A DNA stretch of 64,000 nt from Halovenus sp037080055 (GCF_037080055.1 NZ_JBAOJI010000006.1:124001-188000), one strand, 5' to 3'. Positions 33,801 to 42,703 are shown, counted from the stretch's first letter. Notes: generated by a model from the sequence alone, not told the origin. Made by a program: numbers and translations.

Positions 33801-33848
33801 ACACCGGCAGCCAGCGACGGCGGCCGCGTCGAAGACGCAGATCAGTAA
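30843..33848 (+). CDS. RND-superfamily (MMPL-like) exporter
   Basis: A 1001-aa transporter with the duplicated RND layout. An N-terminal helix is followed by a large outside domain with a Gln/Glu-rich coiled coil (about residues 120-285), helices 2-6 (from SLAIVGPLALLFVVLALI), then a second half with an outside domain and the last helices ending near LVLPSLLVLWTKYLG. It probably exports lipids or hydrophobic compounds. The frame allows GTG at 30834, 30837 and 30843; I chose 30843 because GAGGTG, a good ribosome-binding site, lies 6 nt before it. It is divergent from its probable TetR repressor. Confidence 0.87.
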   Translation: MSLPDRFATLITRYSKVMIAAMLVVTVIAGAGAGMIDQSSSLEQFQSDTVEQEKLTYIEENFQTGAENTSTAQVILRGENVLTQDAMVENLRLQQEFRDSENINQTLVSERPTVSVANLVATSSIIGDQRQELETTAAEFEQLNATVREEGAALQRRNAELNATTDALRTALETLQRNPDAEPRAQFEAIRENTSVELDEGQYATFNESVQLLRSTDNETRIEQAYRQGTQGVLAPEYEDLEQRRTDLQSQQERLRELGSQLERQQTRLEGLSPTLDEQIETLQSLNSTAYDSAVRSVLSEDASGQLNGLAFMPIGYEPGSTSANATMMLVTHQSEGTTQTGSASDALVDAQLEMQSLADDRAEDSGFETIVFGTGILSNEIDNSMGDSLAIVGPLALLFVVLALIIAYRDILDILLGLGGIGAVLVWTFGFMGWAGIDFNQMFIAVPVLLIGLSIDYAIHIFMRHREQRQASEGEGVRGSMRVALAGVGVALVWVTATTAIGFLSNLTSPVPPIQDFGIVSAVGITAALLIFGILVPALKVEVDEFLESHGISRDKRAFGTGDGRFSSAISLGATAAKKAPIAILLVAILVSAGGAYGATQVDTSFNQEDFIAEEPPNWTNQLPEPFKPGEYSMKENLDYVNNNFVREDSQAQILVEGNVTDPATLQRLDDAERQAADSDVVVTLSNGEADVQSPLRTMRQVASENDSFNATFTAADTDGDRIPDRNVKGVYDALFATAPEDAGNVISRTDDGEYPAVRMVVSTSGTAAMSDVTDEMRTIASGLDSSGLEATATGQTILFDIIQDQLLDTVIESLLITLLAVFAFLMLIYRITNDSATLGIVTLLPVLFSVTWILGTMYLLDIPFNIMTGMITSLTVGLGVAYSIHMSERYILELKRTGSVWEAMSRTVTGTGGALLGSAATTVGGFGVLAFAILPPLQQFGIITGMTIIYAFLASVLVLPSLLVLWTKYLGPEANFSDAAEDVTTPAASDGGRVEDADQ

Positions 33849-33908
33849 TCACCCGAGTTTGCAGTTTCGACCTGTGGTTTTACAGTACTGTCCGTCGCAG
33901 CCGGAGGT

Positions 33909-34712
33909 ATGAACAGTTCGACGGAGATGGACCACGGACTCGCTCGCATCGACCGCGACGGCCACCGTGCGGAGGTTGTCATCCAGCGCGCGGAGAAACG
34001 CAACGCGATGAACGAGTCGCTGATGCGGGACCTGAATCAGGCCTTCCGAACGCTTGACGAGGATACGGAGATCCGCGCGGTCGTCCTCCACGGCGAGGGA
34101 CCGGTGCTGAGTGCGGGGATGGATCTGGAGATGATGCGCGGCCTCGCCGACGAATCGACTGACGTGTCGGTCACGGAGTCGCTGTTTCCTGACCTGCTCG
34201 AAACCATCGAGGACTGTTCGGCCCCGACGATTGCGGCGATCCACGGCGCGGCCCCGGCCGGAGCCTTCGAGTTGACGCTGCCGTTCGACTTTCGGATCAT
34301 CGACAGCGAGGCCAAATACGGCGTCGTCGAAGTCAAACTCGGCACCTTCCCGCACGGCGGCGCGACCCAGCGCCTGCCCCGGCTGGTGGGCCTGGCCAAG
34401 GCCAAAGAGATCGTTCTCACCGGCGAGTACATCGATCCGCAGACCGCCGCCGACGCCGGACTCGTCCGGGAAGTCGTCGAGCCTGGGGATGTCGTCGAGA
34501 CGGCACGACAACTGGCCGACGAACTCGCCGAGAACGCACCCATCGGGATGTCGATGGCAAAACAGGCGCTCAACGCCGCTGGTGAGATGGCACTCGACGA
34601 AGGATTGGCGTTCGAGCGCGCACTGGCCAAGGAGACCTACCGGACCGAAGATTATCAGGAGGGCGTCCAAGCGCGACTAGAGGGCCGCGACCCGGAGTTC
34701 CGAAACGAGTGA
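33909..34712 (+). CDS. Enoyl-CoA hydratase/isomerase family protein
   Basis: A 267-aa crotonase-fold enzyme. The CoA-binding and oxyanion segments are EKRNAMNESLMRDL, VLSAGMDLEMM and AAIHGAAPAGAFELTL. The two glutamates expected for hydratase activity are present, in GAFELT and VVEVKLG, so it may hydrate enoyl-CoA in beta-oxidation. It stands 60 nt after the RND gene on the same strand. No other fatty-acid genes are next to it. Confidence 0.87.
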   Translation: MNSSTEMDHGLARIDRDGHRAEVVIQRAEKRNAMNESLMRDLNQAFRTLDEDTEIRAVVLHGEGPVLSAGMDLEMMRGLADESTDVSVTESLFPDLLETIEDCSAPTIAAIHGAAPAGAFELTLPFDFRIIDSEAKYGVVEVKLGTFPHGGATQRLPRLVGLAKAKEIVLTGEYIDPQTAADAGLVREVVEPGDVVETARQLADELAENAPIGMSMAKQALNAAGEMALDEGLAFERALAKETYRTEDYQEGVQARLEGRDPEFRNE

Positions 34713-34961
34713 TCACTTCCGTTGTAGCCGGTCGGTAATCTCGATGTCCGGCTGTTTGGTTTCGCCGAGTTCACACGCTCGATCAGTGGCACGGAGCGCG
34801 GTGATGATCGCCTCAGCCTGTTCGGTCTCCGTTTCGAGATCCAGCGACTGCAGAGCGGCCTCCAACCGCGCCGTTGCACACTGGAGCTGATACTCCGGCT
34901 CCGTCGGCGGCGCGGTTCGGTCGCCCTGCGTTCGGTTGCTAAGTTCTTGCGGCTCTGACAT
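34713..34961 (-). CDS. Hypothetical haloarchaeal protein, helical
   Basis: An 82-aa acidic protein with a polar N-terminus (MSEPQELSNRTQGD) and a predicted helical rest (CATARLEAALQSLDLE). No family is recognised. The frame opens 18 codons upstream. The ATG at 34961 is chosen because a TATA-like GTATAAC lies about 30 nt before it. Its stop codon abuts that of the enoyl-CoA hydratase gene with no gap. Confidence 0.55.
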   Translation of the reverse strand: MSEPQELSNRTQGDRTAPPTEPEYQLQCATARLEAALQSLDLETETEQAEAIITALRATDRACELGETKQPDIEITDRLQRK

Positions 34962-35148
34962 AGACTGCTCTACTAGCTGTTTCCACGTAGTTATACGCTT
35001 GCTAATTGGTAGCAACCCTCAGTAAATCCACTGCAAACTACTAGTCGGATACGATCTGATCCAATTGTTTGATATCGCGGTATACGATTTATTAGATGCG
35101 TTCAAGCGACCTACTCAAAAGTCACGAATCCAGCGCTACCGGCGAAAA

Positions 35149-35610
35149 TCAGGAGGAACAGACCGATTCGACCAGTCGAAGCGCGTCGGGTCCGTCGCGG
35201 CGCTGGACGACCACGAGAATCGCTTCTGGATCGTATCCGGACCCGCGAACCTCGATATCGGCAGTTTCACAGCGAGCGAGCACACGGCGAAACAGCCGGA
35301 TCGAGACCGCCCCGCTGACCAGAATTGCCGTGAGGGTCCCCTCGCCGGACACGAATCCCGTCTCGCCGACAGTCAACAGCCCGCCCTCACCGCGGCCGAG
35401 TCCGGTCTCCATCGTTACCCGCACGTCCGTCTCGTCGGCATCGTAGCTGAGTTCCTCACCGTACCGCCGGAGCGCGGCCGCGACGGCCTCCTCGTCGCCG
35501 ATGTCGAGAAACCGGGCCGCCGCCGAGTAGTTGAGCACCCCGGCTTCGAGTGCGTCGTGGATGAAGGGATATTCACACGCCGCTTCGCGGGCCTGTTCTG
35601 CGAGGGTCAT
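35149..35610 (-). CDS. Conserved haloarchaeal protein, DUF7523-like
   Basis: A 153-aa protein that resembles the DUF7523-type haloarchaeal family. The N-terminal YPFIHDALEAGVLNYSAAAR and FLDIGDEEAVAAALRRYGEE segments are characteristic. The C-terminal two-thirds has an ACT-like alternation of strands and helices. The function is unknown. It is divergent from cbiX, 71 nt away. Confidence 0.65.
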   Translation of the reverse strand: MTLAEQAREAACEYPFIHDALEAGVLNYSAAARFLDIGDEEAVAAALRRYGEELSYDADETDVRVTMETGLGRGEGGLLTVGETGFVSGEGTLTAILVSGAVSIRLFRRVLARCETADIEVRGSGYDPEAILVVVQRRDGPDALRLVESVCSS

Positions 35611-35681
35611 ACCCGATGCAACTGGCGGAAGTGGCTTAATTATTCGCAGGCCCTAAGCCGCTCTCGCCCCAACTGCGGCGT

Positions 35682-36575
35682 ATGTCAACCGCCCTCGTCA
35701 TCGCGGCCCACGGCTCGCACAAGAATCCGGGGTCGAGCGCCCCTGCCTTCGATCACGCCGATCAGATCCGCGCGACGGGTGCCTTCGACGAAGTTCGGGA
35801 AACGTTCTGGAAAGAAGAACCCTCGTTCCGTGAAGTTCTGCGGACCGTCGACGCCGACGAGGTGTACGTCGTCCCGCTGTTCATCAGTGAGGGCTATTTC
35901 ACTGAGGAGGTAATTCCCCGAGAACTCCGCCTCGACGAGTGGGATCCTGAGCTGTGGGATTCGGACGGCACGAGCGCCGACACAGCAGTTCTCACTGCCG
36001 GCGATACCGGTCAGACGGTCAACTACTGCGGTCCCGTCGGGACCCACGACGCGATGAGCGACGTGATCGTCCAGCGCGCAAAATCGGTGACCGACGATCC
36101 ATCAGTGGGAGACGGCTTCGGCCTCGCTGTCGTCGGCCACGGCACCCGCCGCAACGAGAACTCCGCGAAGGCCATCGAGTACCACGCCGACCGCATCCGC
36201 GAAATGGACCGCTTCGAGGAGGTGCAGGCGCTGTTCATGGACGAGGATCCCGAAATCGACGACGTGACGGAGTACTTCGAGACCGGCGATATCGTCGTCG
36301 TCCCACTCTTTATCTCCGACGGCTTCCACACGCAGGAGGATATCCCGGAGGATATGGGACTGACCGACGACTACCGAACCGGTTACGAGATTCCCGAGAC
36401 GGTCGACGGCCACCGCATCTGGTACTCCGGAGCCGTCGGAACAGAGCCGCTACTCGCCGATGTCGTCCTCGAACGGGCCGACGAGGCCGGGGCTGCTGTC
36501 GAACAGGCACACGCTCAGGTCCGTGCACGGACGAAGACGACTCCCGAGGAGCCACCGTCCGCTGGGCTGCGGTGA
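35682..36575 (+). CDS. cbiX: Sirohydrochlorin cobaltochelatase CbiX (long form)
   Basis: A 297-aa duplicated CbiX, which inserts cobalt into sirohydrochlorin for cobalamin synthesis. The two halves both start with a His motif: VIAAHGSHKNP (H10) and AVVGHGTRRNEN (H153). The second metal-binding histidine appears only in the C-terminal half (LFISDGFHTQED), while the first half reads LFISEGYFTEE. The next gene is the DR2241-type protein that usually accompanies CbiX in haloarchaea. Confidence 0.9.
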   Translation: MSTALVIAAHGSHKNPGSSAPAFDHADQIRATGAFDEVRETFWKEEPSFREVLRTVDADEVYVVPLFISEGYFTEEVIPRELRLDEWDPELWDSDGTSADTAVLTAGDTGQTVNYCGPVGTHDAMSDVIVQRAKSVTDDPSVGDGFGLAVVGHGTRRNENSAKAIEYHADRIREMDRFEEVQALFMDEDPEIDDVTEYFETGDIVVVPLFISDGFHTQEDIPEDMGLTDDYRTGYEIPETVDGHRIWYSGAVGTEPLLADVVLERADEAGAAVEQAHAQVRARTKTTPEEPPSAGLR

Positions 36576-36659
36576 CCTGCCCGCAACTCCCGGTGCGACC
36601 GGACTCCAGTATTCCCCGGAATCGGCCGACTTTTCCGCGCTCACGTCTTCTCGTTGTGT

Positions 36660-37733
36660 ATGTCACACGGGTACGTCGACGCGCTCGTCGAGACTGCCCC
36701 CGACGGGATTTCCTTCGACGGGCTCGAAGTCGAATTCGACGGTGCGTACAGCTACCGCACGCCCGAAATGGAGTTGACGGGCCTCACAGAACCAGCCGTA
36801 CGGGAGCTTGCAACCGGCACACCACACGTCACGAACTGGTATTTCTGGCACGCCGTCGCGCCGCAGAAAGACGACCGATGGGCGTTTCTCCGCTGGCTGG
36901 AGGGCGACGATCCGGTCCCCGACCGGTACGATCGGCTCGCGGACGGTATCACTACGGAGTGGGGCCAACTCCACATCACGGCTCGTCTCGATGGCGACGG
37001 TCGCCGGCGATATCGACTCTGTCACGTCGACGATGCCGGAGCAGACGCACTGGAACGGTACGACGACCCGTTGGCGGCCCGCGAACTCGCGACACATACT
37101 GACGACGGGAGCTACCGGCCGCTGAAGACCGCGCCGACGCTGCGAACCGGCTGGGAGTTCCCCGACCTGGGTCCCGCAGAACTGGTCCAGGCGGTCGATT
37201 TCTTCTATCCAGCGACGATTACGAACTGGCAGCAGGAGCGGACCGGCCAGTTGGACGTGAGCCACTGGCGGGAGACGATGGCGCGCCAGACTGGGATGTA
37301 CGGCGTCATCGAGACGTGGGACCGCGGCGAGGGTCACGACCACGTCGAGTGGGTCGCCGAGAGTTGCTGTCGAGACTCGCAGTGTCTCAAACGTCGCCGC
37401 TGGCAGTACGACGACGAAACTGAACTGGAGACGCCCGGTGGCGACGGCCCGTTCCCTTGTCGGGAACCGTGTTCGCTCGTGATCACGGCCGCCCGGAAGT
37501 TCACCAAACTCGACGCCGAACAGACCCAGAGCTACGAGTTCGAGCTGACGCCGAGCGAGAAGGAACAACTCGAAGCACTGGTCGACGCTGTCGCCGACGG
37601 AGAGATCGAGAATGTCCGCGACGCGGACCTCGGTGAGGGTGCAAACCGATTCCGTGCCCGGTTCTTGCGTGCCCGGCGGTTCGACGACGAGGGAACTCTC
37701 GGTCGCCCGACCGAAGATAGGGCAAACGATTAA
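36660..37733 (+). CDS. DR2241-family protein associated with CbiX
   Basis: A 357-aa protein of the DR2241 family. Cysteine pairs in ESCCRDSQCLKRR and PFPCREPCSLV are suited to binding an iron-sulfur cluster, as proposed for the family. It follows cbiX by 84 nt on the same strand, and the pairing suggests a role in cobalamin or siroheme metal insertion. The start ATG at 36660 is chosen over the TTG two codons upstream. Confidence 0.85.
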   Translation: MSHGYVDALVETAPDGISFDGLEVEFDGAYSYRTPEMELTGLTEPAVRELATGTPHVTNWYFWHAVAPQKDDRWAFLRWLEGDDPVPDRYDRLADGITTEWGQLHITARLDGDGRRRYRLCHVDDAGADALERYDDPLAARELATHTDDGSYRPLKTAPTLRTGWEFPDLGPAELVQAVDFFYPATITNWQQERTGQLDVSHWRETMARQTGMYGVIETWDRGEGHDHVEWVAESCCRDSQCLKRRRWQYDDETELETPGGDGPFPCREPCSLVITAARKFTKLDAEQTQSYEFELTPSEKEQLEALVDAVADGEIENVRDADLGEGANRFRARFLRARRFDDEGTLGRPTEDRAND

Positions 37734-37757
37734 CGGCCTCGGTGAGCCAGTAGAGGT

Positions 37758-39266
37758 ATGACAGAGGCCGCAGATCTCGTCTTGCGCAACGGCCGGATCC
37801 GAACGCTCGCCGGCGATACTGCCGAGGCGGTCGCCGTCAGGGACGGCCGGATCGCAACAGTCGGCCGCACCAACGAGGTCGACTTTCTCGTCGGTGTCGA
37901 AACGACTGTCGTCGACCTCGACGACCGCGTCGTTCTCCCGGGATTTATCGACGCTCATACGCACATGGACCTGCTCGGCAAACAGCAGGTCGAGGCCGAC
38001 CTCTCCGACGCCGAGTCGCCCAGTGATTGTCTCGACGCACTCGCGGCCAGATGCGAGGAGACCGACGGCTGGATTCTCGGCTTCGGCTACGACGAGAGTC
38101 GCTGGAACGGCGCGTATCTCACCCGCGAGCAACTCGACGAGGTGAGCACGGACCGATCGGTCGTCGCCTACCGGGAGGACCTCCATCTCGCCTCGGTCAA
38201 CAGCGTCGTCCTCGACCAGTTCGGCGACCAACTCCCCGGCAAGTACGTCGACCAAGAGTCGGGTACGCCGACCGGTGTGCTCCGCGAAGACGCGCTTTCA
38301 GTTCTGCGCGAGCAGATCGATCCTGGCCCGGAACGGATCCGCGAGTATCTGCGCACCGCCCAGGCGTACGCCCACCGCCACGGCGTGACGAGCGTCCACG
38401 ACATCGTTCGTGACCCCGACGTCGCCCGCACGTACCGCGAACTCGATCGCGACGGCGAGCTCACACTCCGAGTTCGCCTCAACTACACTGCCGAGCATCT
38501 GGATGCCTTCAAAGGTATTGGACTGGTGAGCAACCACGGAACGGAACACCTCCGGACTGGTGCGATCAAAGCCTTCGCCGACGGGAGTTTCGGGAGCCGA
38601 ACGGCCCGCCTCTCGGAGCCGTACGCCGACAGCGAGGACCGCGGTGAGTGGACGACGCCACCGACGGAGCTGGCGGAACTCGTCGACCGAATCGACGAGG
38701 CCGACCTGCAAGCCATGATCCACGCTATCGGCGACGACGCGGTCGATGCCGTCGTCGATGCCTACGAGGAAACGATGGGCCAACGGCATCGGATCGAACA
38801 CGCAGAACTGCTCTCGACGGAGCGGATGGCAGACGTCGCAGCGGAAGATATCGTCGTCTCGGCGCAGCCGAATTTCCTCAAGTGGGCCCGCGAAGGTGGC
38901 CTCTACGACGACCGGCTTGGCGAACAGCGGCGACGGCAGACCAACCAGTTTCGCCGCGTTCTCGACGTCGAGATTCCGCTGGCGTTCGGCAGCGACTGCA
39001 TGCCGATGGATCCGCTCTTTGGCATCGAGCAGGCGACGAGCGCGCCCGAAGAGAGCCAGCAACTCGACACCAGCGAGGCGGTCCAGGCGTACACGCTCGG
39101 CGGTGCCTACGCTGGCTTCGACGAGAACTGGCTTGGCACTATCGAACCCGACAAACGCGGTGATTTCGTCGTTCTCGATCAGTCTCCATGGGAAAAGTCT
39201 GACATCGGCTCGCTCGCCGTCGAGATGACGATTGTGGACGGTTCCGTCGTCTACCAGCGGTTCTGA
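37758..39266 (+). CDS. Amidohydrolase, YtcJ-like
   Basis: A 502-aa metal-dependent amidohydrolase of the YtcJ type. Metal-binding segments are FIDAHTHMDLLG, GAIKAFADGSFGSRT, MIHAIGDDAVD, RIEHAELL and FGSDCMPMD. An N-terminal beta-sandwich (VLRNGRIRTLAGD) and a C-terminal return strand (VEMTIVDGSVVY) frame the barrel. By family it cleaves amide or formyl groups, with unknown substrate. The start is 24 nt after the DR2241-type gene, so it may share that transcript. Confidence 0.87.
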   Translation: MTEAADLVLRNGRIRTLAGDTAEAVAVRDGRIATVGRTNEVDFLVGVETTVVDLDDRVVLPGFIDAHTHMDLLGKQQVEADLSDAESPSDCLDALAARCEETDGWILGFGYDESRWNGAYLTREQLDEVSTDRSVVAYREDLHLASVNSVVLDQFGDQLPGKYVDQESGTPTGVLREDALSVLREQIDPGPERIREYLRTAQAYAHRHGVTSVHDIVRDPDVARTYRELDRDGELTLRVRLNYTAEHLDAFKGIGLVSNHGTEHLRTGAIKAFADGSFGSRTARLSEPYADSEDRGEWTTPPTELAELVDRIDEADLQAMIHAIGDDAVDAVVDAYEETMGQRHRIEHAELLSTERMADVAAEDIVVSAQPNFLKWAREGGLYDDRLGEQRRRQTNQFRRVLDVEIPLAFGSDCMPMDPLFGIEQATSAPEESQQLDTSEAVQAYTLGGAYAGFDENWLGTIEPDKRGDFVVLDQSPWEKSDIGSLAVEMTIVDGSVVYQRF

Positions 39267-39313
39267 GACTTATCATCTCCTATTGTAATCAATACTGATA
39301 ACCAATGTCCATG

Positions 39314-39323
39314 CTTTCTTATA
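39314..39323 (+). promoter_or_regulatory. TATA-like box of sensor kinase 2
   Basis: TTCTTATACC lies about 29 nt before the ATG at 39348, in an AT-rich 81-bp gap after the amidohydrolase. It predicts a leaderless transcript. Confidence 0.45.
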
Positions 39324-39347
39324 CCATGAGGTGTACAGTCAGCGTGT

Positions 39348-41504
39348 ATGCTCGAGCCGTTGGTCCTCGCATACGTCGGTGACGAGAAACGTGGGCTCGA
39401 CATCGTCCGTGCCCTCGATCAGCGGCTGCACCGTCCTGTTCACCTCCTCACGACGACGCCGGCGGAAACCGCCGAGATCATCGAGACCTCCTTTCTCGAT
39501 GCGGTCGTCTGTGGGATGATCGAGGGAGACGACCTCCAGCAGGTCGTCGATGCCGTCGCCGACGGTAACCCCGACGTGCCGGTATTCGATCTGAGCGGCG
39601 CGATCGCTGCCGTCCCCGAGACGGTCGAACTCCACCAGATCTACCCCGGGGAGAGCCGTGCGGAGGCCGCAGACGAACTGGTTGGACAGGTGCTCAGCGC
39701 CTCCAGCCAGCGCGACCAGCACGTCCCGCGCTCGCTCGGTCAGTATATCGCGCTGGACAACAACTGGGTCGTGACCGACTGGGATCCACGGCTCGAAGCC
39801 TGGACGGATCTCTCACCCGCAGCGGCGACCGGCAACCGCCTCTGGGAACTGCTCCCCGAGTGGGAGGAGACCGAGTTTCAGGAGCTGTGCCGGCGCGTCC
39901 GCGACTCCGGAGAGCCGACGACGACGGATATCTACCACGAACCAGCCGACGCCTGGCTCGATGTCCGGGCGGTTGCGCTGGACAGCGGCGGTATCGAGTG
40001 TTTTCTCCGGGATATCACCGACTACAAACAGGCCGAGCAGTTCGAGGGGCCAAGCGAACGGTTCGAGAACACGCTCGAACGCATCACAGACGCCTTCTTC
40101 GCGCTCGACAACGAGGATCGGTTCGTGCTGTTGAACAGCCGTGCCGAACAGGTGCTGGATGTCGAGGAATCTGAAGTCACGGGCGTCCGCTTCTGGGACG
40201 CCTTTCCGGCGGCGATTTCGACCAGCTTTTACAGCAAATTCAACGAGGCGATGCGGAGTCAGGAACCGACCAGTTTCGAGGAACATTACCGGCCCCGGGA
40301 TCGGTGGTTCGAGGTCAACGCCTATCCCTCCGACGACGGCCTCTCGGTGTTTCTCCGGGACGTGACCGAGCAGGTCCAACTCCAGCAGAAACTCGAATCG
40401 CTGCACGACGTGACCCGAGAGCTCATCGTCGCCGAGTCTGACACCGAAATCGCTGAAGGGACCGTCGAGGCAACCGAAGAGATCCTCGACTTTCAACTCG
40501 CGGCCGTCTGGCGGTACAACGACGCGACAGACAAACTCGATCCGCTGGCGTGGTCCGAACAGATCGACGACCGCGTCGAGGAGATGTCTCCGCTCGGCCA
40601 GGACAGCGAGTTCATCTGGGAGGTCTACGAGAGCGGCCAGTCCCGCGAACTCGGCTTCGTTCCGGCGACGACCTCGACCTCCCATCATCCCGGGAAAGTC
40701 ACCTCCGAACTGCTCGTCCCGGTCGGCGAATACGGCGTGATCGGCGCCTACTCCGATCAGCGCGATGCTTTCGACGAGACTGACGCCGAGTTGTTTCGGC
40801 TGCTCGCGAGTACGGTCGAGTCCGCCTTCGCCCGGACACTGCGGGAGCGACAACTCGCCCAGCGCAACGAGCGACTCAACGACTTCGCGAGCGTCGTCAG
40901 CCACGACCTGCGCAACCCGCTCAATATCGCCTCAGCACACGCCGAACTCGCGCGAGACGCCGAGGACCCGCAGCCCCACATCGAGAAAATCGACACCTCG
41001 CTCCAGCGGATGGAGGATCTGATCGAGGATCTGCTGGCTCGGGCCCGCGGCGATCAGGACCTCGACCGCGAGCCCATCTCGCTGTCGGCCATCGCCCGAG
41101 ACGCTTGGGAGAGTGTCGATACAGCCGAGGCGACCCTCGATCTCGAAGGGGACGCCCGGTTCGACGCCGACCCCGACCGCCTCCAGCAGTTGTTCGAGAA
41201 CCTGATCCGAAACAGCATCGACCACGGCGGCGAAGACGTGACCGTTCGGATCGGCGTCACCGACGACGGCTTCTTCATCGCCGACGACGGTCCCGGCGTC
41301 CCTCCGGAGAAACGCGACGACATCTTCGAGCAGGGCGTCACCCACTCCGAGGAGGGGACCGGCTACGGCCTCGCTATCGTGACCGACATTGTCGACGGCC
41401 ACGGCTGGTCGATCACCATCGACGATAGCTGGGCCAGCGGCGCTCGCTTCGAGATCTGTGACATCCGCTCGCTGTCGGACGTTGCTGAGGCGCAAACCGG
41501 CTGA
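39348..41504 (+). CDS. Sensor histidine kinase 2: degenerate receiver, two PAS, GAF, HisKA, HATPase
   Basis: A 718-aa soluble kinase. A receiver-like N-terminus (about 1-120) is followed by PAS domains at 128-228 and 236-345, a GAF domain at 350-500, HisKA with H519 in VVSHDLRNPLN, and HATPase with the N box NLIRNSIDHG and G boxes ADDGPGVPP and GTGYGLAIVTDIV. The receiver phosphosite reads DAVVCGMIEG, with G56 in place of Asp, and the conserved lysine cannot be found. It is the most degenerate of the three receiver-like domains. No response regulator is adjacent. Confidence 0.9.
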   Translation: MLEPLVLAYVGDEKRGLDIVRALDQRLHRPVHLLTTTPAETAEIIETSFLDAVVCGMIEGDDLQQVVDAVADGNPDVPVFDLSGAIAAVPETVELHQIYPGESRAEAADELVGQVLSASSQRDQHVPRSLGQYIALDNNWVVTDWDPRLEAWTDLSPAAATGNRLWELLPEWEETEFQELCRRVRDSGEPTTTDIYHEPADAWLDVRAVALDSGGIECFLRDITDYKQAEQFEGPSERFENTLERITDAFFALDNEDRFVLLNSRAEQVLDVEESEVTGVRFWDAFPAAISTSFYSKFNEAMRSQEPTSFEEHYRPRDRWFEVNAYPSDDGLSVFLRDVTEQVQLQQKLESLHDVTRELIVAESDTEIAEGTVEATEEILDFQLAAVWRYNDATDKLDPLAWSEQIDDRVEEMSPLGQDSEFIWEVYESGQSRELGFVPATTSTSHHPGKVTSELLVPVGEYGVIGAYSDQRDAFDETDAELFRLLASTVESAFARTLRERQLAQRNERLNDFASVVSHDLRNPLNIASAHAELARDAEDPQPHIEKIDTSLQRMEDLIEDLLARARGDQDLDREPISLSAIARDAWESVDTAEATLDLEGDARFDADPDRLQQLFENLIRNSIDHGGEDVTVRIGVTDDGFFIADDGPGVPPEKRDDIFEQGVTHSEEGTGYGLAIVTDIVDGHGWSITIDDSWASGARFEICDIRSLSDVAEAQTG

Positions 41505-41594
41505 AACGGCCTCATTCTCCGAGAATGGCTGTTCGACTGTGATCTCTCTCGCGTGACCTCTGTTTAAGTAATAAATCAATAAACGATATATCGA

Positions 41595-41714
41595 ATGGGC
41601 TGCCCCGCTGTTGAAATCGACACGCTCGGTGTCGCTGCTTTGTCTCTCGCTGGAGCGGATCGTTACCCAGTCCGGGTTTCATCTCCTGTGGACCACTCAT
41701 CCTTTGATGTGTGA
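41595..41714 (+). CDS. Possible 39-aa ORF upstream of the universal stress protein gene
   Basis: This ATG lies about 28 nt after a TATA-like TTTAAGTAA (41563-41571), where a leaderless transcript would start. The 39-aa frame (MGCPAVEIDTLGVAALSLAG at its start) stops 25 nt before the universal stress protein ATG. It may be a small leader, or the 5' untranslated region of that gene. No family is recognised. Confidence 0.3.
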   Translation: MGCPAVEIDTLGVAALSLAGADRYPVRVSSPVDHSSFDV

Positions 41715-41739
41715 TCCAGTCGAACGTTCTACTAGTAGC

Positions 41740-42597
41740 ATGTTCGATAACATCCTCGTCCCGACCGACGGTAGTGAGTGTGCAGAGGCAGCCGTTGGGT
41801 ACGCCGAAGACCTGGCGACACGAACTGACGCGAGCATCCACGTGCTGTGCGTGGCTGATTCCCGAACACTCGAAAATGCCCCACAGCACGACCTGTTCAA
41901 GAAAGAACGAACGGAAATCGCGGAGAGAACGTCCACCGAACTGTCCGAGAGTGGCGTCTCGACCGAACAAGCCGTCCGTACCGATATCCCCCACAGAGCA
42001 ATCCGCGAATACGCTACCGAAGCAGATATTGATCTCATCGTCATGGGGACACACGGTCGAACCGGCGTCGAACGATTTCTTCTGGGGAGTGTCACCGAGA
42101 AAGTCGTCCGGCTGTCGGACGTGCCAGTGTTGACCGTACCAGCCCAAGAGAACGGCGAAGTCACCTATCCCTACAGCGATATCCTGGTCCCGACTGACGG
42201 GAGTCAGGGGGCTGAAGTCGTCATTCCCTCTGCCGTCGAGATTGCAACCACCTACGATGCTCGCATCCATGCGCTCTCGGTTGTCGATACGATGGGGCTG
42301 GGGGTCGAACGCTCCTCTGGTGAAATCCTCAACGCGCTCGAAGACTCGGCACAGTCGGCGGTCGACGCTGTCGAGGAGCAGGCGACCGAGTCGTCCGTCT
42401 CTGCGGTCGAGACCGCAACCGACCACGGAACCCCCTCCCGCAGGATCCGGTCGTACATCGAAGATCACGACATCGACCTCGTGGTGATGGGAACCCACGG
42501 ACGCAGCGGGATCGAGCGATACCTCCTGGGCAGCGTCGCCGAGAAAATCGTCCGCACGTCACCCGCCCCCGTAATGACGGTGCGACAGCCAGAGTAA
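41740..42597 (+). CDS. Tandem universal stress protein (two UspA domains)
   Basis: A 285-aa protein made of two UspA domains (about 1-138 and 144-285). Each starts ILVPTDGS and ends with the ATP-binding Gly-rich motif GTHGRTGVERFLLGSV or GTHGRSGIERYLLGSV. ATP-binding Usp proteins are stress-linked. The frame opens 43 codons upstream, but homologues start at MFDNILVPTDG. It is a single gene after a 235-bp region holding a possible small ORF. Confidence 0.87.
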   Translation: MFDNILVPTDGSECAEAAVGYAEDLATRTDASIHVLCVADSRTLENAPQHDLFKKERTEIAERTSTELSESGVSTEQAVRTDIPHRAIREYATEADIDLIVMGTHGRTGVERFLLGSVTEKVVRLSDVPVLTVPAQENGEVTYPYSDILVPTDGSQGAEVVIPSAVEIATTYDARIHALSVVDTMGLGVERSSGEILNALEDSAQSAVDAVEEQATESSVSAVETATDHGTPSRRIRSYIEDHDIDLVVMGTHGRSGIERYLLGSVAEKIVRTSPAPVMTVRQPE

Positions 42598-42703
42598 CTC
42601 ACGACTGTGGACCCCCCAGAGAAGCGCCTGTTCTTTAGAAAGCACTGTCTTGCGGAACCTCGACTTTGCTCACTGCCTGCAGTCGTGCTCGACCCCAACT
42701 GAA

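Noticed and set aside
35096..35446. 116-aa plus-strand ORF with an AT-rich upstream region
   Set aside because: The first 25 residues look plausible, but the rest is antisense to the DUF7523-like gene and has no homologue I recognise.
36663..38255. 530-aa minus-strand ORF across the DR2241-type gene and amidohydrolase
   Set aside because: It crosses two well-supported plus-strand genes and has no recognisable domain.
41513..41527. CATTCTC-C-GAGAATG after the stop codon of kinase 2, considered as a terminator
   Set aside because: The loop is too small for the full stem and no T-run follows. It may be a chance palindrome.
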